The position numbers were made by a program, and so were the translations under genes. Under the pieces are notes generated by a model. That model saw only the letters and a list, made by a program, of their open reading frames with translations, did no database searches and was not told where the DNA came from. A stretch of 64,000 nucleotides of DNA from contig NZ_QTPO01000012.1 of NCBI RefSeq assembly GCF_003853645.1, forward strand, positions 111,543 to 175,542, written 5' to 3'. The stretch is from Burkholderia sp. Bp9143. Its GTDB lineage: Bacteria; Pseudomonadota; Gammaproteobacteria; Burkholderiales; Burkholderiaceae. Below are positions 27,439 to 40,133 of the stretch, in pieces. Each line of letters begins with the position of its first letter. Positions within the stretch are counted from its first letter, which is position 1.

Positions 27439-30400
27439 ATGGCTCACTTCTCGTGTTTTCCCGGCGCTTCGGCCCTCTCCGATTTCCGTCAAACCCGTCT
27501 GCTCGACACGCTCAGGCAAATCGACGCCAACATCGTCGCGGTGCGCGGCCAGTTCCTGCACTTCGTCAATGCGGCCGAGCCGCTGTCGGCGGACGACAGC
27601 GCACGCATCGACGCGCTGATGCACTACGGTGCGCCGTTCGAGCCGGCGGCCGAAAAGGGGACGGCCGAGACCTTCGTCGTGCTGCCGCGCTTCGGCACGG
27701 TTTCGCCGTGGGCGAGCAAGGCAACCGACATCGCGCAGCACTGCGGCCTCACGCAGGTGCGCCGCATCGAGCGCGGCGTCGAATTCACGGTCACGCTGAA
27801 GTCGGGCCTGCTCGGCGGCAAGAAGGCGCTGTCCGACGACGCACGCGCCGCGGTGGCAGCCGCGCTGCATGACCGGATGACCGAAAGCGTGGTCGCCGCG
27901 CGCGACGACGCGAAGCACCTGTTCGACGAGCTGCCGGCCAAGCCGCTCGCGACCGTCGACGTGCTGGGCGTCGGCCGCGCCGCGCTCGAGCGCGCGAACG
28001 TCGAGCTGGGCCTCGCGCTCGCCGACGACGAGATCGACTACCTGGTCGACGCGTTCCGCAAGCTCGAACGCAACCCGACCGACGTCGAACTGATGATGTT
28101 CGCGCAGGCGAACAGCGAGCACTGCCGCCACAAGATCTTCAACGCGCAGTGGACGATCGACGGCGAAGCGCAGGACATGTCGCTGTTCGCGATGATCCGC
28201 AACACTGAGAAGCTGAGCCCGCAAGGCACGATCGTCGCGTATTCGGACAACTCGTCGATCATGGTCGGCGCCGAAGCCGAGCGCTGGTTCCCGCGCAACG
28301 CGGGCGCGGCCGGCGAGCCGGGCGAACGCTATGGTCGCCACACCGAGCTCACGCACACGCTGATGAAGGTCGAGACGCACAACCACCCGACGGCGATCTC
28401 GCCGTTCCCGGGCGCGGCGACCGGCGCGGGCGGCGAGATCCGCGACGAAGGTGCGACGGGCCGCGGTGCGCGTCCGAAGGCCGGCCTGACCGGCTTCACG
28501 GTGTCGAACCTCGACCTGCCGGATGCACGCCAGTCGTGGGAAAACGCACGTGACGCGGCGCAGCCGGTCGGCGAGCGCAACCCGAACGATGCGCACGGCC
28601 CGTACGGCCGTCCGGACCGCATCGCGTCGCCGCTGCAGATCATGATCGACGGCCCGCTCGGCGGCGCCGCGTTCAACAACGAATTCGGCCGTCCGAACCT
28701 CGGCGGCTACTTCCGCGTGTACGAGCAGAACGTCGACGGCCAGGTGCGCGGCTATCACAAGCCGATCATGATCGCGGGCGGCCTCGGCAACATCGCGGAT
28801 CAACACACGCACAAGCACGACGTGCCGGCCGGCTCCCTGCTGATCCAGATCGGCGGCCCCGGCATGCGGATCGGCATGGGCGGCGGCGCGGCGAGCTCGA
28901 TGGCGACCGGCGCGAACACGGCCGAACTCGATTTCGACTCGGTGCAGCGCGGCAACCCGGAAATCGAGCGGCGCGCGCAGGAAGTGATCAACGGCTGCTG
29001 GCAGCTCGGCGCGGAAAACCCGATCCTGAGCATCCACGACGTCGGCGCGGGCGGCCTGTCGAACGCGTTCCCCGAAATCGTCGACGGCGCGGGCAAGGGC
29101 GCACGCTTCGAACTGCGCAAGGTCGCACTCGAGGAATCGGGCCTGTCGCCGCGTGAAATCTGGTCGAACGAGGCGCAGGAGCGCTACGTGCTGGCGATCG
29201 CGCCGGCCGACCTGCCGCGCTTCGAGGCGATCTGCGCACGCGAGCGCTGCCCGTTCGCGGTGGTCGGTGTCGCGACCGACGAACGCGAGCTGAAGCTCGT
29301 CGACGACGAAGCAACGGGCATCGAGGAATTCCCGGTCGACATGCCGATGGAAGTGCTGCTCGGCAAGCCGCCGCGCATGCACCGCGACGTCGCGCGCGTC
29401 GCGACCGAGCGCGCGCCGGTCGACGTGACGGGCATCGCGCTGTCGGAAGTCGCGGTCGAGGTGCTGAAGCACCCGACGGTCGGCAGCAAGTCGTTCCTGA
29501 TCACGATCGGCGACCGTTCGGTCGGCGGCACGTCGGTGCGCGACCAGATGGTCGGCCCGTGGCAGGTGCCGGTGGCCGACTGCGCGGTGACCGCGCTCGA
29601 CTATGCGGGCTTCAAGGGTGAGGCGATGACGATGGCCGAGCGCACGCCGCTCGCGGTGATCGACGCGCCGGCATCGGGCCGCATGGCTGTCGGCGAGGCG
29701 ATCACGAACATCGCGAGCGCGCCGATCGCGGCGCTCGACAAGCTGAAGCTGTCGGCGAACTGGATGGCCGCGTGCGGCACGGCCGGCGAGGACGCCGCGC
29801 TGTTTGACACGGTCAAGGCGATCGGCATGGAGCTGTGCCCGGCGCTCGGGATCGGCATCCCGGTCGGCAAGGACTCGCTGTCGATGAAGACCAAGTGGGA
29901 CGAGCAGGGCGTCGCGAAGGAAGTGGTGTCGCCGGTGTCGCTGATCATCTCCGCGTTCGCACCGGTCGAGGACGTGCGCCGTCACCTGACGCCGCAACTG
30001 CGCCGCATCGCCGACGCGGGCGACAGCGTGCTGATCGCGATCGATCTCGGCCGCGGCAAGAACCGGATGGGCGGCAGCATTTTCGCGCAGGTCACGCAGC
30101 AGGTCGGTGACGCGACGCCGGACGTCGACGATCCGGAAGACCTGAAGGGCTTCTTCAACGCGATCCAGTCGCTCAATGCGCAAGACAAGCTGCTCGCGTA
30201 CCACGACCGCTCGGACGGCGGCCTGTGGGCGACGGTGTGCGAAATGGCGTTCGCGGGTCACGCGGGCGTGTCGCTGAACGTCGACATGCTGACGCTCGAC
30301 CCGAATCATGAATCGGACTATGGCGACGCGAAGGACTGGGCGAAGCAGACGAGCGGCCGTCGCGAGGATCGCACGCTGCGCGCGCTGTTCTCGGAAGAGC

Positions 30401-31503
30401 TCGGCGCCGTCGTGCAGGTGCGCGCGATCGATCGCGACGCGGTGCTCGGCGCGCTGCGCGAGTTCGGCCTGTCGGCGTGCTCGCACGTGATCGGCACGGT
30501 CAACGATCGCGACGTGATCGAGGTGTACCGCGACGCGAAGAAGGTGTTCGACGCGCCGCGCGCCGACCTCCATCGCGCATGGGGCGAAGTGAGCTGGCGC
30601 ATCGCGCGCCTGCGCGACAACCCCGCTTGCGCGGACGCCGAATACGACGCGCTGCTCGACGCGGCCGATCCGGGCATCTCGCCGGTGCTGACCTTCGATC
30701 CGGCCGACGACATCGCGGCGCCGTTCATCGCGACGGGCGCGCGCCCGCGCGTCGCGATCCTGCGCGAGCAGGGCGTGAACTCGCACCTCGAAACGGCGTA
30801 TGCGTTCGACCGCGCGGGCTTCGACGCGCACGACGTGCACATGAGCGACCTGCTGGCCGGCCGCGCGACGCTCGCCGATTTCGCGGGCGCGGTGGCATGC
30901 GGAGGCTTCTCGTACGGCGACGTGCTGGGTGCCGGCGAAGGCTGGGCCAAGACGATCCGCTTCAACGCGAACCTCGCCGACATGTTCTCGGCCTTCTTCG
31001 CGCGCCCGGACACGTTCGCGCTCGGCATCTGCAACGGTTGCCAGATGCTGTCGAGCCTTGCGTCGATGATCCCGGGTGCGGAAGCGTGGCCGAAGTTCAC
31101 GCGCAACAAGTCCGAGCAGTTCGAGGCGCGCTTCTCGTTCGTCGAAGTGGAGAAGTCGCCGTCGATCTTCTTCGCGGGGATGGAAGGCTCGCGGATTCCG
31201 GTGGCGGTCGCGCACGGCGAAGGCTATGCGGATTTCTCGCAGCAGGGCGACATCGATCGCGTCGCGGTTGCGATGCGCTACGTCGACCACCGCGGCGAAG
31301 CGACCGAGCGTTATCCGCTGAACCCGAACGGGTCGCCGGCCGGCATCACGTCGGTCACGACGGCCGACGGCCGCTTCTCGGTGTTGATGCCGCACATGGA
31401 GCGCGTGCACCGCACGGTCACGATGAGCTGGCATCCGGAAGGCTGGGGCGAAGCGAGCCCGTGGATGCGCGTGTTCCGTAACGCACGCCGCTGGATCGGC
31501 TGA
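27439..31503 (+). CDS. purL: Phosphoribosylformylglycinamidine synthase (large fused form)
   Basis: A 1354-residue FGAR amidotransferase, the fourth step of purine synthesis (FGAR + glutamine + ATP to FGAM). It is the single-chain proteobacterial type. An N-terminal PurS-like region comes first, then two AIR-synthase-type lobes ([33 protein letters not shown]), and a C-terminal class I glutaminase with nucleophile C1198 in [10 protein letters not shown] and the His/Glu pair at H1332 in [10 protein letters not shown]. The ATG at 27439 ([16 protein letters not shown]) matches the family length; the frame is open upstream but that part is not protein-like. Its stop overlaps the next start. Confidence 0.98.
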   Translation: MAHFSCFPGASALSDFRQTRLLDTLRQIDANIVAVRGQFLHFVNAAEPLSADDSARIDALMHYGAPFEPAAEKGTAETFVVLPRFGTVSPWASKATDIAQHCGLTQVRRIERGVEFTVTLKSGLLGGKKALSDDARAAVAAALHDRMTESVVAARDDAKHLFDELPAKPLATVDVLGVGRAALERANVELGLALADDEIDYLVDAFRKLERNPTDVELMMFAQANSEHCRHKIFNAQWTIDGEAQDMSLFAMIRNTEKLSPQGTIVAYSDNSSIMVGAEAERWFPRNAGAAGEPGERYGRHTELTHTLMKVETHNHPTAISPFPGAATGAGGEIRDEGATGRGARPKAGLTGFTVSNLDLPDARQSWENARDAAQPVGERNPNDAHGPYGRPDRIASPLQIMIDGPLGGAAFNNEFGRPNLGGYFRVYEQNVDGQVRGYHKPIMIAGGLGNIADQHTHKHDVPAGSLLIQIGGPGMRIGMGGGAASSMATGANTAELDFDSVQRGNPEIERRAQEVINGCWQLGAENPILSIHDVGAGGLSNAFPEIVDGAGKGARFELRKVALEESGLSPREIWSNEAQERYVLAIAPADLPRFEAICARERCPFAVVGVATDERELKLVDDEATGIEEFPVDMPMEVLLGKPPRMHRDVARVATERAPVDVTGIALSEVAVEVLKHPTVGSKSFLITIGDRSVGGTSVRDQMVGPWQVPVADCAVTALDYAGFKGEAMTMAERTPLAVIDAPASGRMAVGEAITNIASAPIAALDKLKLSANWMAACGTAGEDAALFDTVKAIGMELCPALGIGIPVGKDSLSMKTKWDEQGVAKEVVSPVSLIISAFAPVEDVRRHLTPQLRRIADAGDSVLIAIDLGRGKNRMGGSIFAQVTQQVGDATPDVDDPEDLKGFFNAIQSLNAQDKLLAYHDRSDGGLWATVCEMAFAGHAGVSLNVDMLTLDPNHESDYGDAKDWAKQTSGRREDRTLRALFSEELGAVVQVRAIDRDAVLGALREFGLSACSHVIGTVNDRDVIEVYRDAKKVFDAPRADLHRAWGEVSWRIARLRDNPACADAEYDALLDAADPGISPVLTFDPADDIAAPFIATGARPRVAILREQGVNSHLETAYAFDRAGFDAHDVHMSDLLAGRATLADFAGAVACGGFSYGDVLGAGEGWAKTIRFNANLADMFSAFFARPDTFALGICNGCQMLSSLASMIPGAEAWPKFTRNKSEQFEARFSFVEVEKSPSIFFAGMEGSRIPVAVAHGEGYADFSQQGDIDRVAVAMRYVDHRGEATERYPLNPNGSPAGITSVTTADGRFSVLMPHMERVHRTVTMSWHPEGWGEASPWMRVFRNARRWIG

Positions 31504-32045
31504 TGCTCGATCCGCACGCACCGGTCGAGATCGTCACGCTGCGCGACGAACGCGCGCGCGACGTCGATGCGATCGGTCGCGTGATCGCGGCTGCGTTCGC
31601 GGACGAGCCGCAGCACGGGCAGTTCGAACGGCGGATCGTCGACGCGCTGCGTGCGGAGGGTGCGCTCAGCGTGTCGCTCGTCGCGGAGCGCGACGAGCGC
31701 GTGATCGGTCACGTCGCGTTCTCGCCGGTCTCGATTGGCGGCGAGCCGGCCGGCAGCCACGCGTGGTACGGGCTCGCGCCGCTCGCGGTGCTGCCCGAAT
31801 GCCGGTGCCAGAGCATCGGTGCGGGGCTCGTGCGCACGGGGCTCGATGCGTTGCGCCGGCTCGGTGCGCGCGGCTGTGTCGTGCTCGGCGATCCCGCGTA
31901 CTACGCGCGTTTCGGCTTTGTGCCGTCCCGCGATCTCGTGTTCGCGGATGCGCCGCCCGAGTATTTTCTCGCGCTGCCGTTCGACCAAGCCGCGCCGCGG
32001 CCGTCGGGTGAGGTCCGCTACCACGATGCGTTCCATCCGGCATAG
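31503..32045 (+). CDS. GNAT family N-acetyltransferase (YhbS-like)
   Basis: A 180-residue acetyltransferase, with VIGHVAFSPVSIGG, LAPLAVLPECRCQSIGAGLV and GDPAYYARFGFVPSRDL, all placing it in the COG3153/YhbS group. The pyrophosphate-binding loop is unusual: the normal RGQGIG reads RCQSIG, so the first conserved Gly is Ser. Acetyl-CoA binding may be weaker or the substrate different. The ATG shares its A with the purL stop (TGATG), so translation is probably coupled to purL. The acceptor substrate is unknown. Confidence 0.88.
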   Translation: MLDPHAPVEIVTLRDERARDVDAIGRVIAAAFADEPQHGQFERRIVDALRAEGALSVSLVAERDERVIGHVAFSPVSIGGEPAGSHAWYGLAPLAVLPECRCQSIGAGLVRTGLDALRRLGARGCVVLGDPAYYARFGFVPSRDLVFADAPPEYFLALPFDQAAPRPSGEVRYHDAFHPA

Positions 32046-32084
32046 CGGGTTGCTGCGCCGCCCGTACGAGCTCCCGCAGACCTG

Positions 32085-32110
32085 AAAAGCCGCCTTGAAG
32101 CGGCTTTTTC
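32085..32110 (+). terminator. Terminator after purL-GNAT
   Basis: AAAAGCCGC (32085-32093) pairs with GCGGCTTTT (32100-32108) around CTTGAA, followed by further T's. It ends the purL transcript. Confidence 0.85.
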
Positions 32111-32156
32111 TTTGTGCGCTCGCCGCGTGAACCGGCTGACCGCCAGCATGCGTGAA

Positions 32157-32188
32157 AAAGAAAAAAGGCCGCTCTGGGAGCGGCCTTT
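32157..32188 (-). terminator. Terminator of the SelO-to-parvulin run (minus strand)
   Basis: AAAGGCCGCTC (32164-32174) and its complement (32178-32188) form an 11-base stem with a TGG loop. On the minus strand it is followed by a long T-rich tract (the plus strand has AAAAAGAAAAAA), so it terminates the leftward genes. Confidence 0.88.
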
Positions 32189-32210
32189 GCGTGGGCGATC
32201 GTCGCCGACG

Positions 32211-32993
32211 TTACTGGATCTTCGCCTGCTGGCGCAGGCCTTCCTCGAACGCCTGCAGCTTCTGCTGCACGAGCTGTTGCGCGATCTGCGCCTTCACCTG
32301 GTCGAACGGCGGCGGGGCGATGTCGCGGATGTCGTCGACACGGATGATATGCCAGCCGAACTGCGTCTTCACCGGCGCGTCGGTCATCTGGCCTTTCTGC
32401 AGCTTCTGCGCGGCGGCTGCGAATTCCGGCACGTACGCCTTCGGGTCGGACCAGTCGAGGTCGCCGCCGTTCTTGCCCGAGCCCGGATCCTTCGAGTACT
32501 GCTTCGCCAGATCCTCGAACTTCGCGCCGCCCTTGATCTTCGAGATCAGGTCCTTCGCCTGCTGTTCGCTGTCGACGAGGATGTGGTGCAGGTGATACTC
32601 GCGGTTGCCGCCGGCACCCTTCACGAGATCGTCGTAGCGCGCCTTCACTTCCGCGTCGGTCGGCTGGTTCTTCTTCAGGAAGCTCTCGATCATCGAGCGC
32701 AGCACGACCGTCTGCTGCGCGACGGCGACCTGCGCCTTCACGTCCGGGCGGTTCGGGATGCCTTCGCGGATCGCTTCCTGCATCAGGATTTCGCGGTTCA
32801 CGAGTTCCTGGCGCACGGCTTGCTGCAGTTGCGGGCTGTCGGTCTGGCCTTGCTGGACGAGCTGCGCGACCATCGCATCGGCGCGCGACTTCGGAATCGG
32901 CGTGCCGTTGACGACGGCGATGTTCTGGGCGAATGCCGGTGCCGCTGCAAAGGCAGCCGCCGCGACCCACAGGCGGGGGGATTTCAGGATCAT
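32211..32993 (-). CDS. Periplasmic parvulin-type peptidyl-prolyl isomerase
   Basis: A 260-residue exported PPIase. The start MILKSPRLWVAAAAFAAAPAFAQ is a Sec signal with an AFA-Q cleavage site. A SurA-like N-terminal helical part follows (residues about 35-125), then the parvulin domain from about 130 (YHLHHILVDSEQQAKDLISK) to 225 (VKTQFGWHIIRVDDIRD), with a charged Gln-rich tail. It should assist folding of exported proteins, as PpiC/PrsA/SurA relatives do. It follows the BolA gene by 18 bases on the same strand and is the last gene before a strong terminator. Confidence 0.93.
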   Translation of the reverse strand: MILKSPRLWVAAAAFAAAPAFAQNIAVVNGTPIPKSRADAMVAQLVQQGQTDSPQLQQAVRQELVNREILMQEAIREGIPNRPDVKAQVAVAQQTVVLRSMIESFLKKNQPTDAEVKARYDDLVKGAGGNREYHLHHILVDSEQQAKDLISKIKGGAKFEDLAKQYSKDPGSGKNGGDLDWSDPKAYVPEFAAAAQKLQKGQMTDAPVKTQFGWHIIRVDDIRDIAPPPFDQVKAQIAQQLVQQKLQAFEEGLRQQAKIQ

Positions 32994-33011
32994 CGGGAAT
33001 TCCTGTTGAGA

Positions 33012-33320
33012 CTAGATTGAAGATTCGTTGAATTCTTCGGGCGTGTAAGCCACGATCGCGAGCGCGTGAATGCCGCGCTGCATCGCATCAGCGAGCGCAT
33101 CATACACCAGCCGGTGCCGTGCGACGCGCGGCTTGCCCGCGAAGGCGGCCGACACGATCGTCACCGTGTAATGGCCGCCGGCGGCCGCGCCGGCGTGGCC
33201 CGCGTGCTGCGCGCTGTCGTCGCGCACCGCGAGCGACAGCGGCGCGAGCGATGCGGTCAGGCGCGCTTCGATCAGCGCGATGCGTTCGTCGGGCGAGGCG
33301 TCGAGAAAGGTGTCGGTCAT
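33012..33320 (-). CDS. BolA family protein
   Basis: A 102-residue BolA-fold protein with the family core KPRVARHRLVYDALADAMQRGIHAL split around the conserved His/Arg pair. BolA proteins partner with monothiol glutaredoxins to handle [2Fe-2S] clusters and act as stress-linked regulators of morphology. A small loop insertion AQHAGHAGAAAGGHYTVTIV lies where the group varies. The start is one base after the YciB stop, so translation of the two is probably coupled. Confidence 0.92.
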   Translation of the reverse strand: MTDTFLDASPDERIALIEARLTASLAPLSLAVRDDSAQHAGHAGAAAGGHYTVTIVSAAFAGKPRVARHRLVYDALADAMQRGIHALAIVAYTPEEFNESSI

Positions 33321-33321
33321 G

Positions 33322-33852
33322 TCATTCGTCCTTCAGGTACTTCGTGAGCCACAGGCTCTGCAGGATGATGAACACGACCATCGCGCCCGTCGTGCCGAAC
33401 AGCTTGAAGTTCACCCATTGCGATTCGGTGTAGTTGTGCACCACGTACAGGTTCGCGACGCCGAGCACCGCGAAGAACAGTGCCCACGCGACGTTCAGCT
33501 TGTCCCACACGGGGTGCGGCAGCGTGAGCTGCTTGCCCATCATCTTCTCGATCAGGTTGTTGCCGAATACATAGCGCGCGGCAAACAGCCCGATCGCAAA
33601 CAGCCAGTACAGCACAGTCGGTTTCCATTGAATGAATTTCTCGTCATGCAGGACGAGGGTGGCACCACCGAAGACGACGATCACGCCGAGACTGACCCAC
33701 AGCATCGTGTCGACTTTCCGGTGCCGGAAGGCGACCCACGCGACCTGGGCCAGCGTCGCGACGATCGCGACGGCGGTGGCGGTGAAGATGCCCCAGACCT
33801 TGAAGGCGGCGAAAAACAGGATGATCGGAAACAGATCGAACAGGAATTTCAT
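33322..33852 (-). CDS. yciB: YciB/IspZ inner-membrane septation protein
   Basis: A 176-residue inner-membrane protein with five or six hydrophobic helices, starting [20 protein letters not shown], and containing the conserved [15 protein letters not shown] and [22 protein letters not shown]. YciB homologues affect septation and envelope integrity through links with cell-elongation and division proteins; the molecular activity is not settled. It lies between msrB (124 bases upstream) and the BolA gene (1 base downstream), and a yciB-bolA-parvulin order is typical of related beta-proteobacteria. Confidence 0.94.
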   Translation of the reverse strand: MKFLFDLFPIILFFAAFKVWGIFTATAVAIVATLAQVAWVAFRHRKVDTMLWVSLGVIVVFGGATLVLHDEKFIQWKPTVLYWLFAIGLFAARYVFGNNLIEKMMGKQLTLPHPVWDKLNVAWALFFAVLGVANLYVVHNYTESQWVNFKLFGTTGAMVVFIILQSLWLTKYLKDE

Positions 33853-33976
33853 GGCGCTCGCAGCTGCGTGAAAGGCCGCATCGCGCGGCCTTTCACCGTT
33901 GTGGGGACCCGCCAGGCGCCACCGTCCGGGATCGGGGCAGCCGGGAAGGCTGTCCGACCGATCCGTCCGGTGCCGC

Positions 33977-34408
33977 TCATTCGTTTTCGGGTCGGGACTC
34001 GAAGTTTAACGCAGCCGAATTGATGCAGTACCGCAAACCGGTCTGGTCGCGCGGGCCGTCCTCGAACACGTGGCCGAGATGCGCGCCGCAATGGTTGCAG
34101 CGGACCTCGACGCGCACCATCCCGTGCGAGCGGTCGATCTTCTCGTCGATCACCTCGCCGTTCAGCGGCTTGAAGTAGCTGGGCCAGCCGCAGCCCGAAT
34201 GGAATTTCGCGCCGGATTCGAACAGCGGCGTGCTGCAGACGACGCATGTGTAGATGCCGGCGTCCTCGGTGTCGGTGTATTCGCCGGTGAACGCGCGCTC
34301 GGTCGCCGCATGCTGCGTGACCTCGTACTGCATCGGCGTGAGCCGGCGGCGCAGTTCGGCGTCGTCCTTCTGGTAAGGGAAGGTTTTATCGTCGGAATCG
34401 TGTGACAT
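33977..34408 (-). CDS. msrB: Methionine-R-sulfoxide reductase B
   Basis: A 143-residue MsrB, which reduces the R isomer of methionine sulfoxide in proteins. The catalytic Cys is C128 in [13 protein letters not shown], and the zinc site is formed by CVVC and [12 protein letters not shown] and [10 protein letters not shown] complete the signature. I use the ATG at 34408 with AGGAG 8 bases upstream; a longer in-frame start at 34450 lacks support. There is no signal peptide, so it is cytoplasmic. It lies 38 bases downstream of selO on the same strand, a probable operon. Confidence 0.96.
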   Translation of the reverse strand: MSHDSDDKTFPYQKDDAELRRRLTPMQYEVTQHAATERAFTGEYTDTEDAGIYTCVVCSTPLFESGAKFHSGCGWPSYFKPLNGEVIDEKIDRSHGMVRVEVRCNHCGAHLGHVFEDGPRDQTGLRYCINSAALNFESRPENE

Positions 34409-34446
34409 GTGGGAGTTCTCCTGATCGGTCGGTCGGGTCGTGCGGT

Positions 34447-36015
34447 TCACGACGAGCAGCTCACTTCGAGCGACCCGGCCCAGTCGGGCGGCAATGCCGC
34501 ATACGCTTCATGTTCCGGTTGTTCGTCGAACGGTCGGCGCAGCACCTGCGCGAGTCGCTCGACTTCGGAAAAATCCTTTTCCTTCGCACGCCGGATCGCG
34601 ACTTCGGCCAGATGGTTGCGCAGCACGTATTTCGGGTTCGCGCGATTCATCGCGGCCGCGCGGGTCGCGTCGTCGCGCGTCTCCTCGGACAGTCGCGCGC
34701 GGTAGAGGTTCGCCCACGCGTCGAACGCGTCGCGATCGATGAACAGGTCGCGCACCGGCGCGTCGCGGCTCGCGTCGTGCTTCGATAGTTGCGCGAGCCG
34801 GCGGAACGTCAGCGTGAAGTCCGCATGGCTCGCGTGCATCGTTTCGAGCAGCTTGTTCGCGAGCTCGGCATCGCTCTCGCGTTCGAGCGCGAGGCCGAGC
34901 TTCGCGCGCATCGCGCGTTCGAGCGCGGGGCCGAAGCGTTCCGGAAACTTCGCGAGCACGGCCTGCGCGTCGTCGACCGCGCGCTCGGCGCGCGCATCGT
35001 CGTCGGCGATCCCGTGCTGCAGCCCGATCAGCGGCAGCAGCGCCTGTGCGAGGCAGTAGCAGTTCCAGTGCGCGATGCGCGGCTGCATCCGGTACGCGTA
35101 GCGGCCGCTCGTGTCCGAGTGGTTGCAGATGTGGTTCGCATCGAACGCGTCGACGAAGCCGAACGGGCCGTAGTCGATCGTCACGCCGAGGATCGACATG
35201 TTGTCGGTGTTCATCACGCCGTGGCAGAAGCCGACCGCCTGCCATTGCGCGACGAGGTCGGCCGTGCGCAGCGTCGCGGCTTCGAGCAGCGCGAGGTACG
35301 GATCGTCGGCGTCGCGGCATGCGGGATAGAAGCGATCGATCACGTGATCGGCGAGCTGGCGCAGCAGGTCCGGGCGATCGTTCGAGAAGAAGTGCTCGAA
35401 ATGGCCGAAGCGCACGAAGCTCTCCGACACGCGCGTGACGACGGCCGACGTCTCGATCTCCTCGCGCACCACCGGCTGGTCGGAGCCGATCACCGTGAGC
35501 GCGCGGGTGGTCGGAATGCCGAGGTGATGCATGGCTTCCGAACACAGGAATTCGCGGATCGACGAACGCAGCACCGCACGGCCGTCGCCCATCCGCGAAT
35601 ACGGCGTGCGGCCGCCGCCCTTGATCTGCAGTTCGTAGCGCTGGCCGTCGGCGCTGGCGAGTTCGCCGATCGTCAGCGCGCGGCCGTCGCCGAGCTGGCC
35701 GGCCCACACGCCGAACTGGTGACCGGAATACACCGATGCGTACGGCATCGCGCTCGCGGGCCAATCGCGCGTCGGGTTGCCGGCGAACAGCTCGGCGAAT
35801 CCGGGTCGCGCCGCGAGCGATGCCGGCAGGCCGAGCAGGTGCGCGACTTCATCGGAAAAGCCGACGACGTACGGCGCGGGCAGCGGCGCGGCCGGCAGCC
35901 GCGTATGAAACGCGTCGCCGAGCGCGACGAACGCGCCAACGGCTGGCGCGCCGAGCGTGGCGGCGAGGTCGGGGAGAGTGTCAGCCGTATCGGCTGCGCT
36001 TCGGGAAAACGACAT
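34447..36015 (-). CDS. selO: SelO pseudokinase-fold protein adenylyltransferase
   Basis: A 522-residue SelO (UPF0061/YdiU). SelO has a kinase-like fold with ATP bound in flipped orientation and transfers AMP to Ser/Thr/Tyr of target proteins during oxidative stress. Seen here: [38 protein letters not shown], the metal/catalytic part [20 protein letters not shown], and a C-terminal CSS, where animal versions carry selenocysteine and bacterial ones Cys. The start at 36015 ([19 protein letters not shown]) is the best ATG. It is first of a run leading into msrB. Confidence 0.95.
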   Translation of the reverse strand: MSFSRSAADTADTLPDLAATLGAPAVGAFVALGDAFHTRLPAAPLPAPYVVGFSDEVAHLLGLPASLAARPGFAELFAGNPTRDWPASAMPYASVYSGHQFGVWAGQLGDGRALTIGELASADGQRYELQIKGGGRTPYSRMGDGRAVLRSSIREFLCSEAMHHLGIPTTRALTVIGSDQPVVREEIETSAVVTRVSESFVRFGHFEHFFSNDRPDLLRQLADHVIDRFYPACRDADDPYLALLEAATLRTADLVAQWQAVGFCHGVMNTDNMSILGVTIDYGPFGFVDAFDANHICNHSDTSGRYAYRMQPRIAHWNCYCLAQALLPLIGLQHGIADDDARAERAVDDAQAVLAKFPERFGPALERAMRAKLGLALERESDAELANKLLETMHASHADFTLTFRRLAQLSKHDASRDAPVRDLFIDRDAFDAWANLYRARLSEETRDDATRAAAMNRANPKYVLRNHLAEVAIRRAKEKDFSEVERLAQVLRRPFDEQPEHEAYAALPPDWAGSLEVSCSS

Positions 36016-36179
36016 GTTGAGCGCCTCTGGGTAAGCCGATATTGTAAGGCGGCGTCGCGCCGCCCGCATGGCGGCCCGCGCGTCTTGCGCCACGCCTGTC
36101 CGGGCCGTGGACGGGCCGCAAGCTGGCGCACCGCTTCGAGGCTGGTCACCGATTCGCTTCCTTCAGGGAGAACAAGACG

Positions 36180-37823
36180 ATGGGCAAGCCGTTGCTGGGC
36201 CAGATGATGGACATGCCGTTGCTGGTGTCGTCGCTGATCGCGCACGCCGCGCGTTATGCGGGCGACACGGAGATCGTCTCGAGGCGCGTGGAAGGCGACC
36301 TGCATCGCTACACGTACCGCGACTGCGAGCAACGCGCGAAGCGCCTCGCGCAGGCGCTCGCGTGGCTCGGTGTCGAATCGGGCGACCGCGTCGGCACGCT
36401 GGCTTGGAACGGCTACCGGCATCTGGAGGCGTATTACGGGATCGGCGGGATGGGCGCCGTGTGCCATACGATCAACCCGCGCCTCTTCCCCGAGCAGATC
36501 GCGTACATCGTCAATCACGCGGAAGACCGCTACATCTTCTTCGACATCAATTTCGCGCCGCTCGTCGACGCGATCGCGCCGCAGTGTCCGCACGTGAAGG
36601 GCTGGATCGCGATGACCGACGCCGCGCACCTGCCGTCCGGCGCGACGCCGTACCTGAGCTACGAAACGCTCGTCGACGCCGAGGACGGCCGTTACGACTG
36701 GCCGCGCCTCGACGAACTGCAGGCATCGGGCCTGTGCTACACGTCGGGCACGACCGGCAATCCGAAGGGCGTGCTGTATTCGCATCGCTCGACGGTGCTG
36801 CACGCCTACGGCGCCGCGCTGCCCGACGCGATGAACCTGTCTGCGCTGGACGCGGTGCTGCCCGTCGTGCCGATGTTCCATGTGAACGCGTGGGGGCTGC
36901 CGTATGCGGTGCCGCTCACGGGCGGCAAGCTCGTGCTGCCCGGCAAGGACCTCGACGGCAAGTCGCTGTACGAACTGATGGAGGCCGAACGCGTGACGTT
37001 CTCCGCGGGCGTGCCGACCGTGTGGCTCGGGCTGCTGAACTACATGCGCGAGGCCGGCGTGCGCTTCTCGACGCTGAACCGCACGGTGATCGGCGGCTCC
37101 GCGTGCCCGCCCGCGATGCTGCGCACGTTCGAGGACGAATACGGCGTGCGCGTGATCCACGCGTGGGGGATGACCGAGTTGTCGCCGCTCGGCACGCTCG
37201 CGAAGCTGAACTGGGCGCAGTCGCAGCGGCCGCTCGACGCGCAGCGCCGGCTGCTGGAGAAGCAGGGGCGCGTGATCTGCGGCGTCGACATGCGGATCGT
37301 CGGCGACGACGGCCGCGAATTGCCGTGGGATGGCGTCGCGTTCGGCGAACTGCAGGTGCGCGGGCCCTGGGTGATCGATCACTACTTCAGGAGCGATACG
37401 TCGCCGCTGTCGGACGGCTGGTTCCCGACCGGCGACGTCGCGACGATCGACCCCGACGGCTTCCTGCAGATCACCGACCGCAGCAAGGACGTGATCAAGT
37501 CAGGCGGCGAGTGGATCAGCTCGATCGACATCGAGAACGTCGCGATCGCGCACCCGGGTGTCGCCGAGGCAGCCTGCATCGCGTGCGCGCACCCGAAATG
37601 GACCGAGCGACCGCTCCTCGTCGTGGTGCCGCGCGAGGGGGCGAACCTGACCCGCGACGCGCTGCTCGCGTTCTACGAAGGCAAGGTCGCGAAGTGGTGG
37701 GTGCCCGACGACGTCGTGTTCGTCGAATCGCTGCCGCACACCGCGACCGGCAAGCTGCAGAAGCTGAAGCTGCGCGAGACGTTCCGCGACTACGTGCTGC
37801 CGACGGCGGTCTGCGCGCCGTAA
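36180..37823 (+). CDS. Fatty-acyl-CoA synthetase (AMP-forming)
   Basis: A 547-residue member of the ANL superfamily that activates a carboxylic acid to its CoA thioester through an acyl-AMP. The P-loop motif [16 protein letters not shown] lies near residue 186; [14 protein letters not shown], the hinge region [18 protein letters not shown] and the catalytic Lys in [14 protein letters not shown] follow. The sequence resembles medium/long-chain and methylmercaptopropionyl (DmdB-like) ligases. A good AGGGAG precedes the ATG. It opens a cluster with a FadB-type protein and a thiolase and is divergent from selO. Confidence 0.93.
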   Translation: MGKPLLGQMMDMPLLVSSLIAHAARYAGDTEIVSRRVEGDLHRYTYRDCEQRAKRLAQALAWLGVESGDRVGTLAWNGYRHLEAYYGIGGMGAVCHTINPRLFPEQIAYIVNHAEDRYIFFDINFAPLVDAIAPQCPHVKGWIAMTDAAHLPSGATPYLSYETLVDAEDGRYDWPRLDELQASGLCYTSGTTGNPKGVLYSHRSTVLHAYGAALPDAMNLSALDAVLPVVPMFHVNAWGLPYAVPLTGGKLVLPGKDLDGKSLYELMEAERVTFSAGVPTVWLGLLNYMREAGVRFSTLNRTVIGGSACPPAMLRTFEDEYGVRVIHAWGMTELSPLGTLAKLNWAQSQRPLDAQRRLLEKQGRVICGVDMRIVGDDGRELPWDGVAFGELQVRGPWVIDHYFRSDTSPLSDGWFPTGDVATIDPDGFLQITDRSKDVIKSGGEWISSIDIENVAIAHPGVAEAACIACAHPKWTERPLLVVVPREGANLTRDALLAFYEGKVAKWWVPDDVVFVESLPHTATGKLQKLKLRETFRDYVLPTAVCAP

Positions 37824-37889
37824 GCGGCGGCCGGTGATGGCCTGCCGCACGGTCGCCCGATCCGGCCCCCGGATCGGGAAAAAATCAAA

Positions 37890-37919
37890 TTGAACGACCG
37901 TGCTTTTTCGTTGTATGCT
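37890..37919 (+). promoter_or_regulatory. Sigma-70-type promoter candidate for the fadB-like gene
   Basis: TTGAAC (37890-37895) and TATGCT (37914-37919) are separated by 18 bases in a local AT-rich stretch, 87 bases before the start. It suggests that the FadB-like gene has a promoter of its own, separate from the acyl-CoA synthetase. Confidence 0.5.
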
Positions 37920-38005
37920 GCCTCCGTTCGATCCGGACATGCGGCCGTTCGACCGCGGACAATGAAGCGCAGCCACCCCGGCGCGCGATGCATGGAGGCA
38001 GGCAG

Positions 38006-40090
<2,085 letters not shown>

Positions 40091-40133
40091 CAGCCCGCGT
40101 GACCGCACGACCGGGCTTGCAAGGAGAAACGCA

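Noticed and set aside
27427..31521. A very long minus-strand open frame (1364 codons) opposite purL
   Set aside because: It is the codon-aligned mirror of purL; GC-rich third positions remove stop codons on the other strand. Its translation is Arg/His/Asp/Val-rich with no family motif.
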